A stretch of 64,000 nt of DNA, taken from contig JAGWUI010000002.1 of assembly GCA_028868515.1 (NCBI GenBank), positions 62,001 to 126,000 on the forward strand, read 5' to 3'. The notes under the pieces were generated by a model. It was not told where the DNA came from. It searched no databases and worked only from the letters and a program-made list of their open reading frames with translations. This document shows positions 17,428 to 26,607 of the stretch, piece by piece. The first letter of the stretch is position 1. Each line of letters begins with the position of its first letter. The DNA is from Gammaproteobacteria bacterium. Its GTDB lineage: Bacteria > Pseudomonadota > Gammaproteobacteria > Pseudomonadales > Moraxellaceae. The position numbers and the translations under genes were made by a program.

Positions 17428-18543
17428 TTAACGAGTTGGCAAAACATCCTTTAGGGCATTGTGCATATCTAGCAATGCTTGTTCGGTTGTTTCCCAGTCG
17501 ATACATCCATCGGTGACTGATTTACCATATTCAAGCTGAGATAAGTCTGCTGGAATATCTTGGCGACCGCCTTTGATATGACTTTCAACCATCACGCCAA
17601 CGATAGATTTATTTCCATCGATGATTTGCTGAGTGATATTTTGCAATACTAACGGTTGTAAGTATGGGTCTTTATTTGAGTTGGCATGGCTGGCATCGAT
17701 CATGATTTTGCCACTGACTTTTGCTTTTGCCAACGCAGCTTCGACTGCTGCAACAGCGGTTGAATCATAGTTTGGTTTACCAGCACCACCACGAAGTACG
17801 ACATGCGCGTATGGATTGCCTTTTGTGCGAATCACCGCCACTTGACCATCGCCATTTAAGCCGAGAAAACTGTGTCCAGATGCAACAGCTTGCATTGCAT
17901 TAATCGCAACAGTCATGCCGCCATCCGTACCATTTTTGAAACCAACAGGTGATGATAAACCTGAAGACATTTCGCGGTGCGTTTGGCTTTCTGTAGTGCG
18001 CGCGCCAATTGCTGACCAGCTAATCAAGTCTTGTAGATATTGTGGTGAATTTGGGTCGAGTGCTTCTGTCGCGCAAGGTAGACCTTGTTCGTTGAGTGAA
18101 AGTAACAGTTCACGACCCATGCGTAAGCCTTTTTCGACATTGAATGAGTCATTCATGTCTGGATCGTTAATCAGACCTTTCCAGCCAACTGTGGTGCGTG
18201 GTTTTTCAAAATAGACACGCATAACAAGGTACAACGTATCTTTAACTTGTTCAGCAAGTGCTTTTAGACGATTTGCATAATCGTGTGCTGCTTTTGGATC
18301 GTGAATCGAGCATGGGCCAATAACGACAAACAGACGTGGATCGCTACCGTCCAGAATGTTACGAACAGTTTGACGACCAGCCAAAACAGTTGCTTTTGCA
18401 GCATCTGATAATGGAAGTTCAGTTTTAAGTTCAGCAGGAGTGACGAGCAGCTCAATTGCTGAAATGTTGATGTCCTCAACTTGCTGGTCGACTGCTTGAC
18501 TGTTTGCTTGCTTGCTTGCTTGATTTGTTTCTGCGTTAGCCAC
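17428..18543 (-). CDS. aroG: 3-deoxy-7-phosphoheptulonate (DAHP) synthase, class I
   Basis: Condenses phosphoenolpyruvate and erythrose-4-phosphate, the first step of the shikimate pathway. The 371-residue protein contains LFVVIGPCSIHDPKAAHDYA, MRVYFEKPRTTVGWKGLIND, SWSAIGARTTESQTHREMSS, SPVGFKNGTDG and IMIDASHANSNKDP, all class I alpha signatures. It is one of the AroF/G/H isoenzymes; allosteric specificity cannot be read here. The first 28 residues are an unusual Gln/Ala/Asn/Ser-rich extension, partly encoded by a tetranucleotide run (18504-18522). The symbol aroG is chosen as the family default. Confidence 0.93.
   Translation of the reverse strand: MANAETNQASKQANSQAVDQQVEDINISAIELLVTPAELKTELPLSDAAKATVLAGRQTVRNILDGSDPRLFVVIGPCSIHDPKAAHDYANRLKALAEQVKDTLYLVMRVYFEKPRTTVGWKGLINDPDMNDSFNVEKGLRMGRELLLSLNEQGLPCATEALDPNSPQYLQDLISWSAIGARTTESQTHREMSSGLSSPVGFKNGTDGGMTVAINAMQAVASGHSFLGLNGDGQVAVIRTKGNPYAHVVLRGGAGKPNYDSTAVAAVEAALAKAKVSGKIMIDASHANSNKDPYLQPLVLQNITQQIIDGNKSIVGVMVESHIKGGRQDIPADLSQLEYGKSVTDGCIDWETTEQALLDMHNALKDVLPTR
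18504..18522 (-). repeat. short tandem repeat (TTGC)4.75 inside aroG start region
   Basis: Nearly five copies of the tetranucleotide TTGC (plus strand) lie within codons 8-14 of aroG, encoding Lys-Gln-Ala-Ser-type residues. Because the unit length is not a multiple of three, a one-unit slip would shift the frame. Five copies is short for an active phase-variation tract. Confidence 0.6.
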
Positions 18544-18625
18544 GACTTTTTCACCAAAAAATTAATAATTACCCTAACCCACAAGAATGAGGGCAAGTCA
18601 GGATCAGTACAAGGGATCGAAGGTA

Positions 18626-18652
18626 AAAAATCGCTCGAATTGAGCGATTTTT
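18626..18652 (-). terminator. bidirectional-looking terminator downstream of tauE
   Basis: An 11-bp perfect stem AAAAATCGCTC / GAGCGATTTTT with a 5-nt loop, placed between the tauE-like stop (18696) and the aroG start (18543). The U-rich 3' arm on the minus strand fits termination of the tauE-like transcript before aroG. Confidence 0.85.
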
Positions 18653-18695
18653 GGGCAAATAATTAGTATTTCTACCGAATCAATACCGCTTTTGA

Positions 18696-19601
18696 TTAAC
18701 TGCTCACTTTTGCATTACTAATTGTAGCAACAGGCACAGTTGTTGGAGCGGCTTTTTGTTTGACTGGATTTACCACAAAATTAATGCCAAGCAATAATAA
18801 TGTGATGCCTAATACTCGGCGAATAAGATGCTCTGGAAGTTTAGAGCTAATTAATGTTCCGACAATAATTGCTGGAATCGCGCCGATGAGCAAGAACGTC
18901 AACATGTGAAAATCAACATTTCCTGAAAACAAATGTCCAAGACCCGCAACTAATGTCAATAAAACAGCATGAACAACGTCTGAACCAATAATTCGAATCA
19001 TCGGTAAGTTTGGAAATAATAAAACCAAAGCCATCACGCCAAATGCACCAGCACCGACAGAAGACAAGGTCACAAATACACCTAAAACGACGCCCATAAA
19101 AATGACTAAAGGTTTATTTTTCAATAGCTCTTTAGCTTGATTGCTTTGTGCATTTGTGCTGCCTTCGTGTAAATGATGACGTGCTTCAGTTGTCATCCCA
19201 CGACGTTTAGCAAAGAATTGTTCAATCCGCGCACGAAACAGAATTGAAACGCCAGTCAATACCAGCATAAAACCCAGTACGATAGTGAGTAGTTTTTTAT
19301 ATTGGTTGGCATCGCTGAAGAAATGATGCAGTGCCCAAGTTGTGCCCAGTGACGCTGGAATACTGCCAATCGACAGAAAAATAACGATTGGCCAAACGAT
19401 GTTCAGTTTTTTTGCATGAACGAGGGAACCACAGAACTTGGAAATTGAGGCATAGAGCAAGTCTGTACCAATTGCGACTTGTGGTGGAATGCCCATGATG
19501 CTGATGAGGATCGGCGTCATCAAAGAGCCGCCGCCAACACCTGTCACACCAACACAAAGCCCAACGACCAGCCCAGCAAGAATAAAATAATAATCAGTCA
19601 T
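18696..19601 (-). CDS. TauE/SafE-family sulfite/anion exporter
   Basis: A polytopic inner-membrane protein of about 301 residues with eight or so hydrophobic segments. The family's two GGG-type motifs are recognisable: GLCVGVTGVGGGSLMTP near the N-terminus and SSVGAGAFGVMALVLLFP in the second half. The family moves sulfite, sulfoacetate or other organosulfur anions. A cytoplasmic basic loop (RARIEQFFAKRRGMTTEARH) separates the halves. I prefer ATG 19601 (MTDYYFILAGL), which starts just before the first membrane helix; ATGs at 19616 and 19652 also exist. It is divergent from lpxB. Substrate not determinable. Confidence 0.85.
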   Translation of the reverse strand: MTDYYFILAGLVVGLCVGVTGVGGGSLMTPILISIMGIPPQVAIGTDLLYASISKFCGSLVHAKKLNIVWPIVIFLSIGSIPASLGTTWALHHFFSDANQYKKLLTIVLGFMLVLTGVSILFRARIEQFFAKRRGMTTEARHHLHEGSTNAQSNQAKELLKNKPLVIFMGVVLGVFVTLSSVGAGAFGVMALVLLFPNLPMIRIIGSDVVHAVLLTLVAGLGHLFSGNVDFHMLTFLLIGAIPAIIVGTLISSKLPEHLIRRVLGITLLLLGINFVVNPVKQKAAPTTVPVATISNAKVSS

Positions 19602-19805
19602 AGTTGCAATATTCATAACTTTATCAAAAATATTGCGAAAGGTTAGATGCATTCGCTTTGCTTTACAAACGATTAAACTTGGATAGCTTATGAAAAAAAT
19701 TCATATAAGGATAATCACGTCTAATGAAGATTAATGTGTTGTGAAATGTTGTGGCGATATTTGGCAATGCTAAACTATGCGGCAATATGAGTTGGATTGA
19801 GTGGC

Positions 19806-21023
19806 ATGATTGCTAAAACAAAAATTTTGACGATTGGCATGGTAGCGGGAGAGCTATCTGGAGATACGTTAGGTGCTGATTTAATTCGTGAAATCAAAAA
19901 AATCCACCCAAATGTACGCTTGATTGGCATTGGTGGTCCACAAATGCAAGCAGAGGGATTAACTAGTCTTTATCCGCTTGAACGTTTATCTTTATTTGGT
20001 TTATTTGAAGTTCTAGGGCGTTTACCTGAGTTATTTAAGATTCGTGATGGATTAATTGAAACATTTGAAAAAGAAAAAATTGATTTATTTATTGGTGTTG
20101 ACGCGCCAGATTTTAACCTTCGGGTTTCTAAGCAACTTAAAGAAAAACATATTAAAACCGTTCAATATGTGAGTCCTTCGGTCTGGGCTTGGCGACAAGG
20201 ACGCGTCGTTGGTATTCGAGCTGCGGTAGATATGGTGTTGTGTTTATTGCCGTTTGAGGTCGATTTTTATAATCAGCATGATGTGAAAGCTGTTTTTGTA
20301 GGACATCCATTAGCACGTAGTTTACCAGTGAATCATCAAGTCAGTGCTGGCAAACAGCAGTTGGGTATTCCTTTAGATCAAGTCGTGGTGGGTTTATTAC
20401 CTGGTAGTCGATCGAGCGAGGTAGAGCGAGTTGGTCGCGTTTTATTGGACAGTGCAGCGAAACTTTTAAAGAAATTTGAAAAGATACGCTTTGTTATTCC
20501 TGCTGCAAATGATGCACGTCTAGCACAAATTAAAGCGCTATTAGCAGAGCAACCAACTGAGGTACAACGTGCAATTCAAGTGATTGAGCCGAATGATACT
20601 GCAGGTGAAATTGGGAGCGTTGGGCGACGTGTGATGGCTGCCAGTGATGTGGTGATGTTGGCTTCAGGTACGGCTGCACTGGAAGCATTACTTTTAGGTC
20701 GTCCGATGGTTGTGGTTGCTCGTGTTCATTGGCTGACGTATTTATTGGTTCATTGGATGATTAAAACGCCATGGTATTCTTTGCCGAATATCCTTGCCGG
20801 GCGCACGATCGTGCCTGAGTTAATTCAAGCTCAAGCAACAGCCAATAACGTGGTGAATGAAATGTTGCCTTTATTGAGTGATCCAGAATTTAAGCAAGGG
20901 GCTTGGCAAGCACAGCATGTTGAACTTTGTAATATTCATAGTCGCTTACAAAGCGAGAATGTCAGTTCGGCAGCGGCGGCAGTATTGTCTTTGTTAGAGG
21001 AAAAAATAGATGCCACTCTTTAG
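19806..21023 (+). CDS. lpxB: lipid-A-disaccharide synthase
   Basis: Glycosyltransferase joining UDP-2,3-diacylglucosamine and lipid X in lipid A synthesis at the inner membrane face. Signatures are [71 protein letters not shown] and [22 protein letters not shown] 19806 is used because the conserved region begins almost at once; a TTG at 19797 would add three residues. The 3' end overlaps rnhB by 14 nt, the usual lpxB-rnhB order. fabZ/lpxA, often upstream in enterobacteria, are not in this window. Confidence 0.96.
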   Translation: MIAKTKILTIGMVAGELSGDTLGADLIREIKKIHPNVRLIGIGGPQMQAEGLTSLYPLERLSLFGLFEVLGRLPELFKIRDGLIETFEKEKIDLFIGVDAPDFNLRVSKQLKEKHIKTVQYVSPSVWAWRQGRVVGIRAAVDMVLCLLPFEVDFYNQHDVKAVFVGHPLARSLPVNHQVSAGKQQLGIPLDQVVVGLLPGSRSSEVERVGRVLLDSAAKLLKKFEKIRFVIPAANDARLAQIKALLAEQPTEVQRAIQVIEPNDTAGEIGSVGRRVMAASDVVMLASGTAALEALLLGRPMVVVARVHWLTYLLVHWMIKTPWYSLPNILAGRTIVPELIQAQATANNVVNEMLPLLSDPEFKQGAWQAQHVELCNIHSRLQSENVSSAAAAVLSLLEEKIDATL

Positions 21024-21690
21024 TGAAAGGCTTAGTGAAAAATTTAGTCTTAATTTAGACCAAAAAGATAAAGGTATCTTGGTGCGTTCCACGCAAGCGA
21101 TTATTGTTCCAAATGTAGCTTGTATTGCTGGTGTTGATGAAGCGGGGCGAGGGCCATTGGTGGGTTCGGTGGTGGCTGCCGCAGTAATTTTAGACCCTGA
21201 GCGACCGATAGAGGGTATTAATGATTCAAAAAAATTAACTGAAAAACAGCGTAATCGTTTGTTTGATGTAATTGTGGAAAATGCTGCGGCGTATTGTATT
21301 GCTGAAGCAACACCTGCTGAGATTGATGAGTTAAACATCCTACATGCGACCATGCTTGCGATGCGACGTGCGATTCATGGATTGCCGATTGTGCCGCGTC
21401 TTGCGTTAATTGATGGGAATCGTTGCCCTGATGCGAGTGTGCCCTGTGAAGCAATCGTCGGTGGTGATGCGTTGGAAGTGAGTATTGGTGCAGCAAGTAT
21501 TTTGGCGAAGGTCACGCGCGATCGTCAGCTGGAAGCTTTAGATGCAATTCATCCTCAATATGGTTTTGCCAAGCACAAGGGTTATCCAACAGCAGCGCAT
21601 GTTGCTGCGCTTATGGCTCATGGCGCGATTGATGATCATCGGCGTTCGTTTAAGCCAGTAAGGGACGCGTTAGAACGTGGTGCTCATTGA
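21010..21690 (+). CDS. rnhB: ribonuclease HII
   Basis: Cuts RNA in RNA:DNA hybrids and at single ribonucleotides in DNA, using Mn2+/Mg2+. The RNase HII core shows the catalytic carboxylates in [42 protein letters not shown] and the metal-site Asp in [12 protein letters not shown], then the C-terminal [14 protein letters not shown] motif. There are about 35 residues before the core, longer than E. coli RnhB, starting from ATG 21010 which has a GAGG sequence upstream inside lpxB. A shorter start is not available at a good position. Confidence 0.95.
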   Translation: MPLFSERLSEKFSLNLDQKDKGILVRSTQAIIVPNVACIAGVDEAGRGPLVGSVVAAAVILDPERPIEGINDSKKLTEKQRNRLFDVIVENAAAYCIAEATPAEIDELNILHATMLAMRRAIHGLPIVPRLALIDGNRCPDASVPCEAIVGGDALEVSIGAASILAKVTRDRQLEALDAIHPQYGFAKHKGYPTAAHVAALMAHGAIDDHRRSFKPVRDALERGAH

Positions 21691-21741
21691 ATGTAGTATT
21701 TAGGAATTTTACATAATTAAAAGACATGGAAGATTTGATTC

Positions 21742-22647
21742 GTGCGTAACATTATTATCTTATTCAGTTTAGTTATATTTTTTGTGATTTATCACAAGGG
21801 ACACCAGCAAATTCGCAATGACCTATCGAAGCCACCTGCTGAACGAGAAGTTTATTATCGTATTGGCACAATCGATCCTCGTTTTAATTTAAGTGAGAGT
21901 GAGGCGAGGAGTTTGGTTCTTGAAGCTGCAAAAGTTTGGGAAGAGCCTTTAGGACATCAGTTCTTTTTTTATCATCCTAAGGCCGCGTTTACGATTAATT
22001 TTATTTACGATCAACGTCAACAAACTACGAATGAAAGACAGCAAGCTGAGCGTGTATTAAACGATAATCAAGGTCGGAATCAGAGTGCAACAGATAATTT
22101 TCAACAGAAGCAATCAGAGCTTACGGATGAATATCGTCGACATAATGACGAACTGGCGGCATTGAATGAACGAATTAGCCAGCATCAGCAAATGGTTGCG
22201 CTAATCAATGCGCGTGGTGGTGCAACGCCAATGGAAAGACAATCTATGCAAATGGAAAGTGATCAGCTTGATCGCGATGTTGCCGAATTTAATCAGAAAG
22301 GTACAAATCTTGATGTGGAGCAGGTTAATTTAAGGCATCAGGGCGAGGTTATTCAGACGCAAGTAGATGATTATAATCAGAAAGCAAAAGACTATAATCA
22401 GAAGTTTGTGGGGCATCCTTTTGAGGCTGGACTCTATAAAGGTGATGCAATTAATATTTATGAATATGGCGATAAAGATGAGTTGCGTTTAATTCTAGCG
22501 CATGAGCTTGGGCATTCGTTGGGTTTGAAGCATTCCAGAGATCCGCATGCGCTGATGTATCCTACGATGGGGGAACAGGATTTAGCGAATTTCAAACTGA
22601 CACAGGCGGATATTGATTTGTTGTATGGACGAGCGAATCCGTATTGA
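21742..22647 (+). CDS. exported matrixin-like zinc metalloprotease with coiled-coil insert
   Basis: A 301-residue protein starting at GTG 21742 (GGAAGA about 8 nt upstream). Residues 3-20 form a signal anchor (IIILFSLVIFFVIYH). An N-terminal strand region (YYRIGTIDPRFNLSESEA) resembles the first part of M10/M12-type catalytic domains. It is followed by about 130 residues of Gln/Asn/Glu-rich predicted coiled coil (roughly 90-220). Then comes the zinc site AHELGHSLGLKH (HExxHxxGxxH) and a Met-turn HALMYPTM, as in matrixins. The insertion of a long coiled coil between the N-terminal strand and the zinc helix is unusual. It is probably membrane-tethered, facing the periplasm. Substrate unknown. 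Confidence 0.78.
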   Translation: MRNIIILFSLVIFFVIYHKGHQQIRNDLSKPPAEREVYYRIGTIDPRFNLSESEARSLVLEAAKVWEEPLGHQFFFYHPKAAFTINFIYDQRQQTTNERQQAERVLNDNQGRNQSATDNFQQKQSELTDEYRRHNDELAALNERISQHQQMVALINARGGATPMERQSMQMESDQLDRDVAEFNQKGTNLDVEQVNLRHQGEVIQTQVDDYNQKAKDYNQKFVGHPFEAGLYKGDAINIYEYGDKDELRLILAHELGHSLGLKHSRDPHALMYPTMGEQDLANFKLTQADIDLLYGRANPY

Positions 22648-22669
22648 GATTTGTTGAAGTGGTTATCTT

Positions 22670-22702
22670 AGTACCGTTCGTTTCGACTTCGCTCAATGTA
22701 CT
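22670..22702. repeat. REP-like imperfect palindrome
   Basis: A short element bounded by AGTAC / GTACT with the internal sequence TTTCGACTTCGCTCAATG, of the kind dispersed in many gammaproteobacterial genomes. It lies between the protease gene and the lon terminator. Only one copy was noticed in this window, so its repeat nature needs a genome comparison. Confidence 0.4.
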
Positions 22703-22778
22703 ATGCATTTGTATAATTATTTGCTGGAATAGCTATAAAGTGCCATTCAAAAATCCTTGAAAATTATTATCTTTATTA

Positions 22779-22813
22779 AAAAAAACCCCAACCAAAGTTG
22801 AGGGCTTTCTTCC
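22779..22813 (-). terminator. intrinsic terminator of lon
   Basis: On the minus strand GCCCTCAAC, a 4-nt loop and GTTGGGG are followed by a run of eight T. The stem has one bulged base. It lies 20-50 nt after the lon stop. Confidence 0.85.
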
Positions 22814-22831
22814 TACAAAGCAATCATCTAA

Positions 22832-25270
22832 TCAATGACGTGCGGTATCCTTCGTTGTTTCAGGCTTAACCAGCGCCACCTCAGGAATTTCAATTGGAAG
22901 TGGCTTAGGCATTTCAACCAACGCAGCTTTCAGCACTTCATCAATTGTCTTCACTGGGCGAATGTCTAGGCCAGCTTTGATGTTGTCAGGAATTTCATGT
23001 AGATCGCGTAAATTCTCAGTTGGAATCAACACAATCTTCACTCCGCCGCGATGTGCAGCAAGTAATTTTTCCTTCAAACCACCAATCGGCAAGACCAAAC
23101 CGCGAAGTGTGACTTCGCCTGTCATCGCAATGTCTGCACGAACAGGAATCCCTGTCATTGCAGATACCAACGCAGTCGTCAGACCAATACCTGCAGAAGG
23201 GCCATCTTTCGGTGTAGCACCTTCAGGCATGTGGACGTGAATATCCGTTGTGTTGAATTTCTCAAACGGAATACCCAACTGATCACCACGTGTACGCATA
23301 ACGGTAACAGCAGCTTTGATTGACTCTTGCATGACATCGCCAAGAGAACCTGTCGCTGTGTAAGCGCCTTTGCCTTTGACCGCAGCAGCTTCAATGGTGA
23401 GCAGCTCACCACCCACTGAAGTCCAAGCCAAGCCAGTTACACGACCAATCTGTGCATCATCTTCGGCACGACCAAAGTCGAACTTATAGACGCCAGAGTA
23501 ATCAACGAGATTCGCTTCGCTGACATCAATATGTACATTCTTAGATTTGCTGGTCACAGCTTCTTTTACGACCTTACGGCAAATCTTCGACACTTCACGC
23601 TCAAGATTACGCACACCCGCTTCACGGGTATAACGACGAATCAATTCGCGTACAGCATCTTCTTGAATCGTTAATTCTTTCAGCTTCAAGCCATTTGCCT
23701 TGATCGCTTTTGGAATTAAATAACGTTCGGCGATGTTTACTTTCTCATCTTCGGTGTAACCCGGCAAACGGATGACTTCCATACGATCCAAGAGTGGAGC
23801 AGGGATATTCATCGTGTTTGCAGTACAGATAAACATCACTTCTGACAAGTCTAAATCGAGATCAAGGTAATGATCGTTAAACTTGTGATTCTGTGATGGA
23901 TCAAGTACCTCAAGCAACGCTGATGCTGGGTCGCCACGATAATCCTGTGCCATCTTGTCAATTTCATCAAGCAAGAACAGAGGGTTCTTTACGCCGACTT
24001 TAGACAAATGCTGCACGATCTTACCTGGCATCGCACCGATATAAGTACGGCGATGACCGCGAATTTCAGCTTCATCACGTACGCCACCAAGCGCCATGCG
24101 AACAAACTCACGACCAGTTGCTTTCGCAACAGATTCACCGAGAGAGGTTTTTCCCACGCCCGGAGGACCGACCAAACAAAGAATCGGGCCGCGCAATTGC
24201 TTGACGCGTGACTGCACTGCAAGGAACTCAACAATGCGCTCTTTAACTTCTTTCAGACCATAATGATCTTCATCCAAGATCTCTTGCGCTTTATCGAGTT
24301 TGATTGCAACTTTCGATGCTTTTAACCAAGGCGTATTCAAAATCCAATCAATATAGTTGCGAACAACCGAGGCTTCACTTGAAGCAGGTTGCATCGCTTT
24401 CAATTTCTTGAATTCGCTTTCAGCTTTCTTACGTACATCTTCTGGCAATTCAGCATCGAACAGGCGTTTTTCGAGTTCGCCCATTTCATCGACATCGCCT
24501 TCATTCATGTCAGAAAGTTCACGTTGAATAACCTTCATCTTTTCATTGAGGAAGTATTCACGTTGGTTTTTTTCCATTTGTCGTTTAACCGACTCATGTA
24601 AACCTTGTTCAACTTTTTGCTCTTCTGATTGACGGAGCAAATAGTCTGTGAGTTCTTTGACATGATCTGCAATATTGGCATCTTCAAGGAACTTTTGTTT
24701 GACTTCTATAGCAAGCGGCGCACGCGTTGCGATGAAGTAAACCATTTCTAAAAGTTCAGTAATTTTTTCCGATGCAGCAATCAATTCACGGCTATTGCGC
24801 AATTTTGCTTCGGCATATTGTGCAAAGAGCTGTTGTAGTGCTTCACGCTCAGTTTTTTGTGCGTTGGCGCTGATTTTGATTGGTGTCGGTTCTGGTGTTG
24901 TGTCTGCACGCATATAATCATCGTGATCGATGATGGCCTTACGGCGCGCACGGTACAAACCTTCGATTAGCACTTTGATGCAATTATCATCATTTTCATG
25001 GTTCACGACTTGCACGATGCGGCTGACCGTACCGTATTGGTACAGATTGCCATCATCAATGTCTTCAGTCAGTGAATCTTTTTGGGCGACGACGAATACA
25101 AGGTCATCTTCTTCGCGTGCAATTTCAACAGCGCGAATAGACTTTGGACGTCCAACGAATAATGCAATTTGCATGTGTGGATAGACCACAACATCGCGTA
25201 GTGCGAGTAAGGGTAGAACGCGATCAGTGGCTGTGATGTGCGGGGCGTCGGTTTGTTTAGACTCTGTCAT
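22832..25270 (-). CDS. lon: ATP-dependent protease La (Lon)
   Basis: Cytosolic AAA+ serine protease that degrades misfolded and regulatory proteins. The 812-residue chain has the N-terminal LON substrate domain (LPLLALRDVVVYPHMQIALF), a helical linker, Walker A GPPGVGKTSLG (about 367-377), Walker B PLFLLDEIDKMA, and the proteolytic domain with the Ser in ATPKDGPSAGIGLTTALVS and the Lys in LPIGGLKEKLLAAHRGG. Slightly longer than the E. coli enzyme because of the C-terminal tail (PEVALVKPETTKDTARH). It is a single-gene unit; a heat-shock promoter is expected upstream but I did not identify one. Confidence 0.98.
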   Translation of the reverse strand: MTESKQTDAPHITATDRVLPLLALRDVVVYPHMQIALFVGRPKSIRAVEIAREEDDLVFVVAQKDSLTEDIDDGNLYQYGTVSRIVQVVNHENDDNCIKVLIEGLYRARRKAIIDHDDYMRADTTPEPTPIKISANAQKTEREALQQLFAQYAEAKLRNSRELIAASEKITELLEMVYFIATRAPLAIEVKQKFLEDANIADHVKELTDYLLRQSEEQKVEQGLHESVKRQMEKNQREYFLNEKMKVIQRELSDMNEGDVDEMGELEKRLFDAELPEDVRKKAESEFKKLKAMQPASSEASVVRNYIDWILNTPWLKASKVAIKLDKAQEILDEDHYGLKEVKERIVEFLAVQSRVKQLRGPILCLVGPPGVGKTSLGESVAKATGREFVRMALGGVRDEAEIRGHRRTYIGAMPGKIVQHLSKVGVKNPLFLLDEIDKMAQDYRGDPASALLEVLDPSQNHKFNDHYLDLDLDLSEVMFICTANTMNIPAPLLDRMEVIRLPGYTEDEKVNIAERYLIPKAIKANGLKLKELTIQEDAVRELIRRYTREAGVRNLEREVSKICRKVVKEAVTSKSKNVHIDVSEANLVDYSGVYKFDFGRAEDDAQIGRVTGLAWTSVGGELLTIEAAAVKGKGAYTATGSLGDVMQESIKAAVTVMRTRGDQLGIPFEKFNTTDIHVHMPEGATPKDGPSAGIGLTTALVSAMTGIPVRADIAMTGEVTLRGLVLPIGGLKEKLLAAHRGGVKIVLIPTENLRDLHEIPDNIKAGLDIRPVKTIDEVLKAALVEMPKPLPIEIPEVALVKPETTKDTARH

Positions 25271-25490
25271 AAATCACTCCTATGAAACATCAGCTTATTC
25301 GGTTGTCATGATTTATTAATAATGCATGCTTGCAAAATTACAAGGGGCATTGTCACGAATTTCGACCTCTAATCGAAGCTTACTCTTCATCTGTTGTTTT
25401 TGTGATCAATTTAGTGGAATGAACCATTGATTTTAAAGAAGCAAAGAACTTGCCAGTGACCAAAACAATAAACGGATCAAAAGAAACAGA

Positions 25491-26129
25491 TCAAAAGCGT
25501 CGATATTCAGTTGGAGTCAGAACTGCATGAATAGAAATATCCCAATCATTGCTTGGAATCGCGTCGACACGTTGAAAATCATAAGCTAGACCGACACGTA
25601 TTGGTTTGCTTGGCTTTAATTTACGATGTTCCTGTGAGTTTGCGCAATGCGCTAATGTTCGATCATAAAAGCCACCGCCCATGCCTAAACGATGTCCTTG
25701 ATGGTCGAAAGCGACCAAAGGCATGACTAAATAGTCCAATGATTTCACCGATACGCCACGTTGTTTGAAAGGTTGTTTCATCCCAAAACGATGGCGAGTC
25801 ATACGTTGGCTGAGCCATTGATGTCGGGTGATTTGAGCCCAAGCCAGTGGTTTATTTTTTAAGTGTACGACAGGTAAATAAACGGTTTTACGCAATTGAA
25901 AGCATAGTTCAATGAGTGCGTGAGTAGGAACTTCCCCAAAAGCATCTAAATACAAGCCAATTTTGCGGGAGTTCATAAATTGAGGTTCTCGTCGGATTTG
26001 ACGAACGACAGATAGTCCAGCATGTCGACGAGTCTGTGCTGACAAAGCGAGACGTTGACGACGTATGCTTTTGCGCAGTGCTTGCGTATCAGAGATATGG
26101 TGAGGTGTAGGGGGCTGGAGTGATTTCAT
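25491..26129 (-). CDS. fau: 5-formyltetrahydrofolate cyclo-ligase
   Basis: Converts 5-formyl-THF to 5,10-methenyl-THF with ATP (YgfA/Fau). Family features are LRKSIRRQRLALSAQTRR at the start, KIGLYLDAFGEVPTHALIE, TVYLPVV, and the phosphate/substrate loop LVMPLVAFDHQGHRLGMGGGFYDR. ATG 26129 (MKSLQPPTP) gives 212 residues; the frame is open to 26225 but the extra residues overlap the region just behind the 6S RNA and are not conserved. It lies directly downstream of the 6S RNA gene, the conserved ssrS-ygfA arrangement, so it is probably also expressed by read-through from ssrS. It is known to affect persistence in E. coli. Confidence 0.92.
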   Translation of the reverse strand: MKSLQPPTPHHISDTQALRKSIRRQRLALSAQTRRHAGLSVVRQIRREPQFMNSRKIGLYLDAFGEVPTHALIELCFQLRKTVYLPVVHLKNKPLAWAQITRHQWLSQRMTRHRFGMKQPFKQRGVSVKSLDYLVMPLVAFDHQGHRLGMGGGFYDRTLAHCANSQEHRKLKPSKPIRVGLAYDFQRVDAIPSNDWDISIHAVLTPTEYRRF

Positions 26130-26271
26130 ACTGTAGTTGTATGCTTTATCACACAGAATTTCAATTGTTTTTTTAGACGGCAGTATTGAGTTTTGTGGTC
26201 GTAGATAAAGAAAAAACCAGTACAAGCTGGCTAAGAATTTTGATGTTTTTATAGAGGGTGGAACAGCGAAT

Positions 26272-26452
26272 TAGGTCTCCAAGAATGCCGCTAATAACCG
26301 TTACCCTTGAACCCGTTAGGTTCAAGGAGGAGGCGCCGATGGCTCACAGGCTTTCTACTCAAGGCAGACTTGCGCACAGAACCAACAGAACGCATCCCAA
26401 TAGGATGAAATCGGCTCAGGGGATTGGGCTACTTGGCGCGCACCTCAGAGAT
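26272..26452 (-). ncRNA. ssrS: 6S RNA
   Basis: Small RNA that binds the sigma-70 RNA polymerase holoenzyme and reduces transcription in stationary phase. The minus strand reads 5'-ATCTCTGAGGTGCGCG and then CCCAATCCCCTGAGCCGAT, closely matching the 5' arm of E. coli 6S RNA. Near the 3' end CTTGAACC...GGTTCAAGGGTAAC and GCGGCATTCTTGGAGACC match the 3' arm and pair with the 5' end (CTCTGAGG with the GGAGA region). The size, about 181 nt, and the position upstream of fau and downstream of zapA are as expected. The 3' end is estimated from the closing stem. Confidence 0.94.
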
Positions 26453-26458
26453 AGAGTA

Positions 26459-26486
26459 AGTATAACGGTGTGTTGATTAGATGCAA
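26459..26486 (-). promoter_or_regulatory. sigma-70-type promoter of 6S RNA
   Basis: Reading the minus strand, TTGCAT (26486-26481) and TATACT (26464-26459) are separated by 16 nt. The predicted transcription start, about 6 nt further on, is the A at 26452, exactly the first base of the 6S homology. The agreement supports both calls. Confidence 0.8.
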
Positions 26487-26488
26487 GG

Positions 26489-26528
26489 AAAACACTCAGT
26501 CTTTTAGTAAATCATGATCTGAGTGTTT
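26489..26528 (-). terminator. terminator between zapA and 6S RNA
   Basis: A 9-bp inverted repeat AACACTCAG / CTGAGTGTT (26491-26499, 26519-26527). On the minus strand the second arm runs into TTTTCC. It separates the zapA transcript from the 6S promoter. A second hairpin (AGCCGC / GCGGCT, 26601-26620) overlaps the zapA stop codon. Confidence 0.6.
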
Positions 26529-26607
26529 AATATAAAAGCATTTTTTGTATAAAAATGATCTGTGAATATTTGTTTCATCACAGTGATGTTAGTTTGATGA
26601 AGCCGCA

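Noticed and set aside
26258-26476. 72-codon plus-strand ORF
   Set aside because: It lies antisense to the 6S RNA; the sequence conservation belongs to the RNA.
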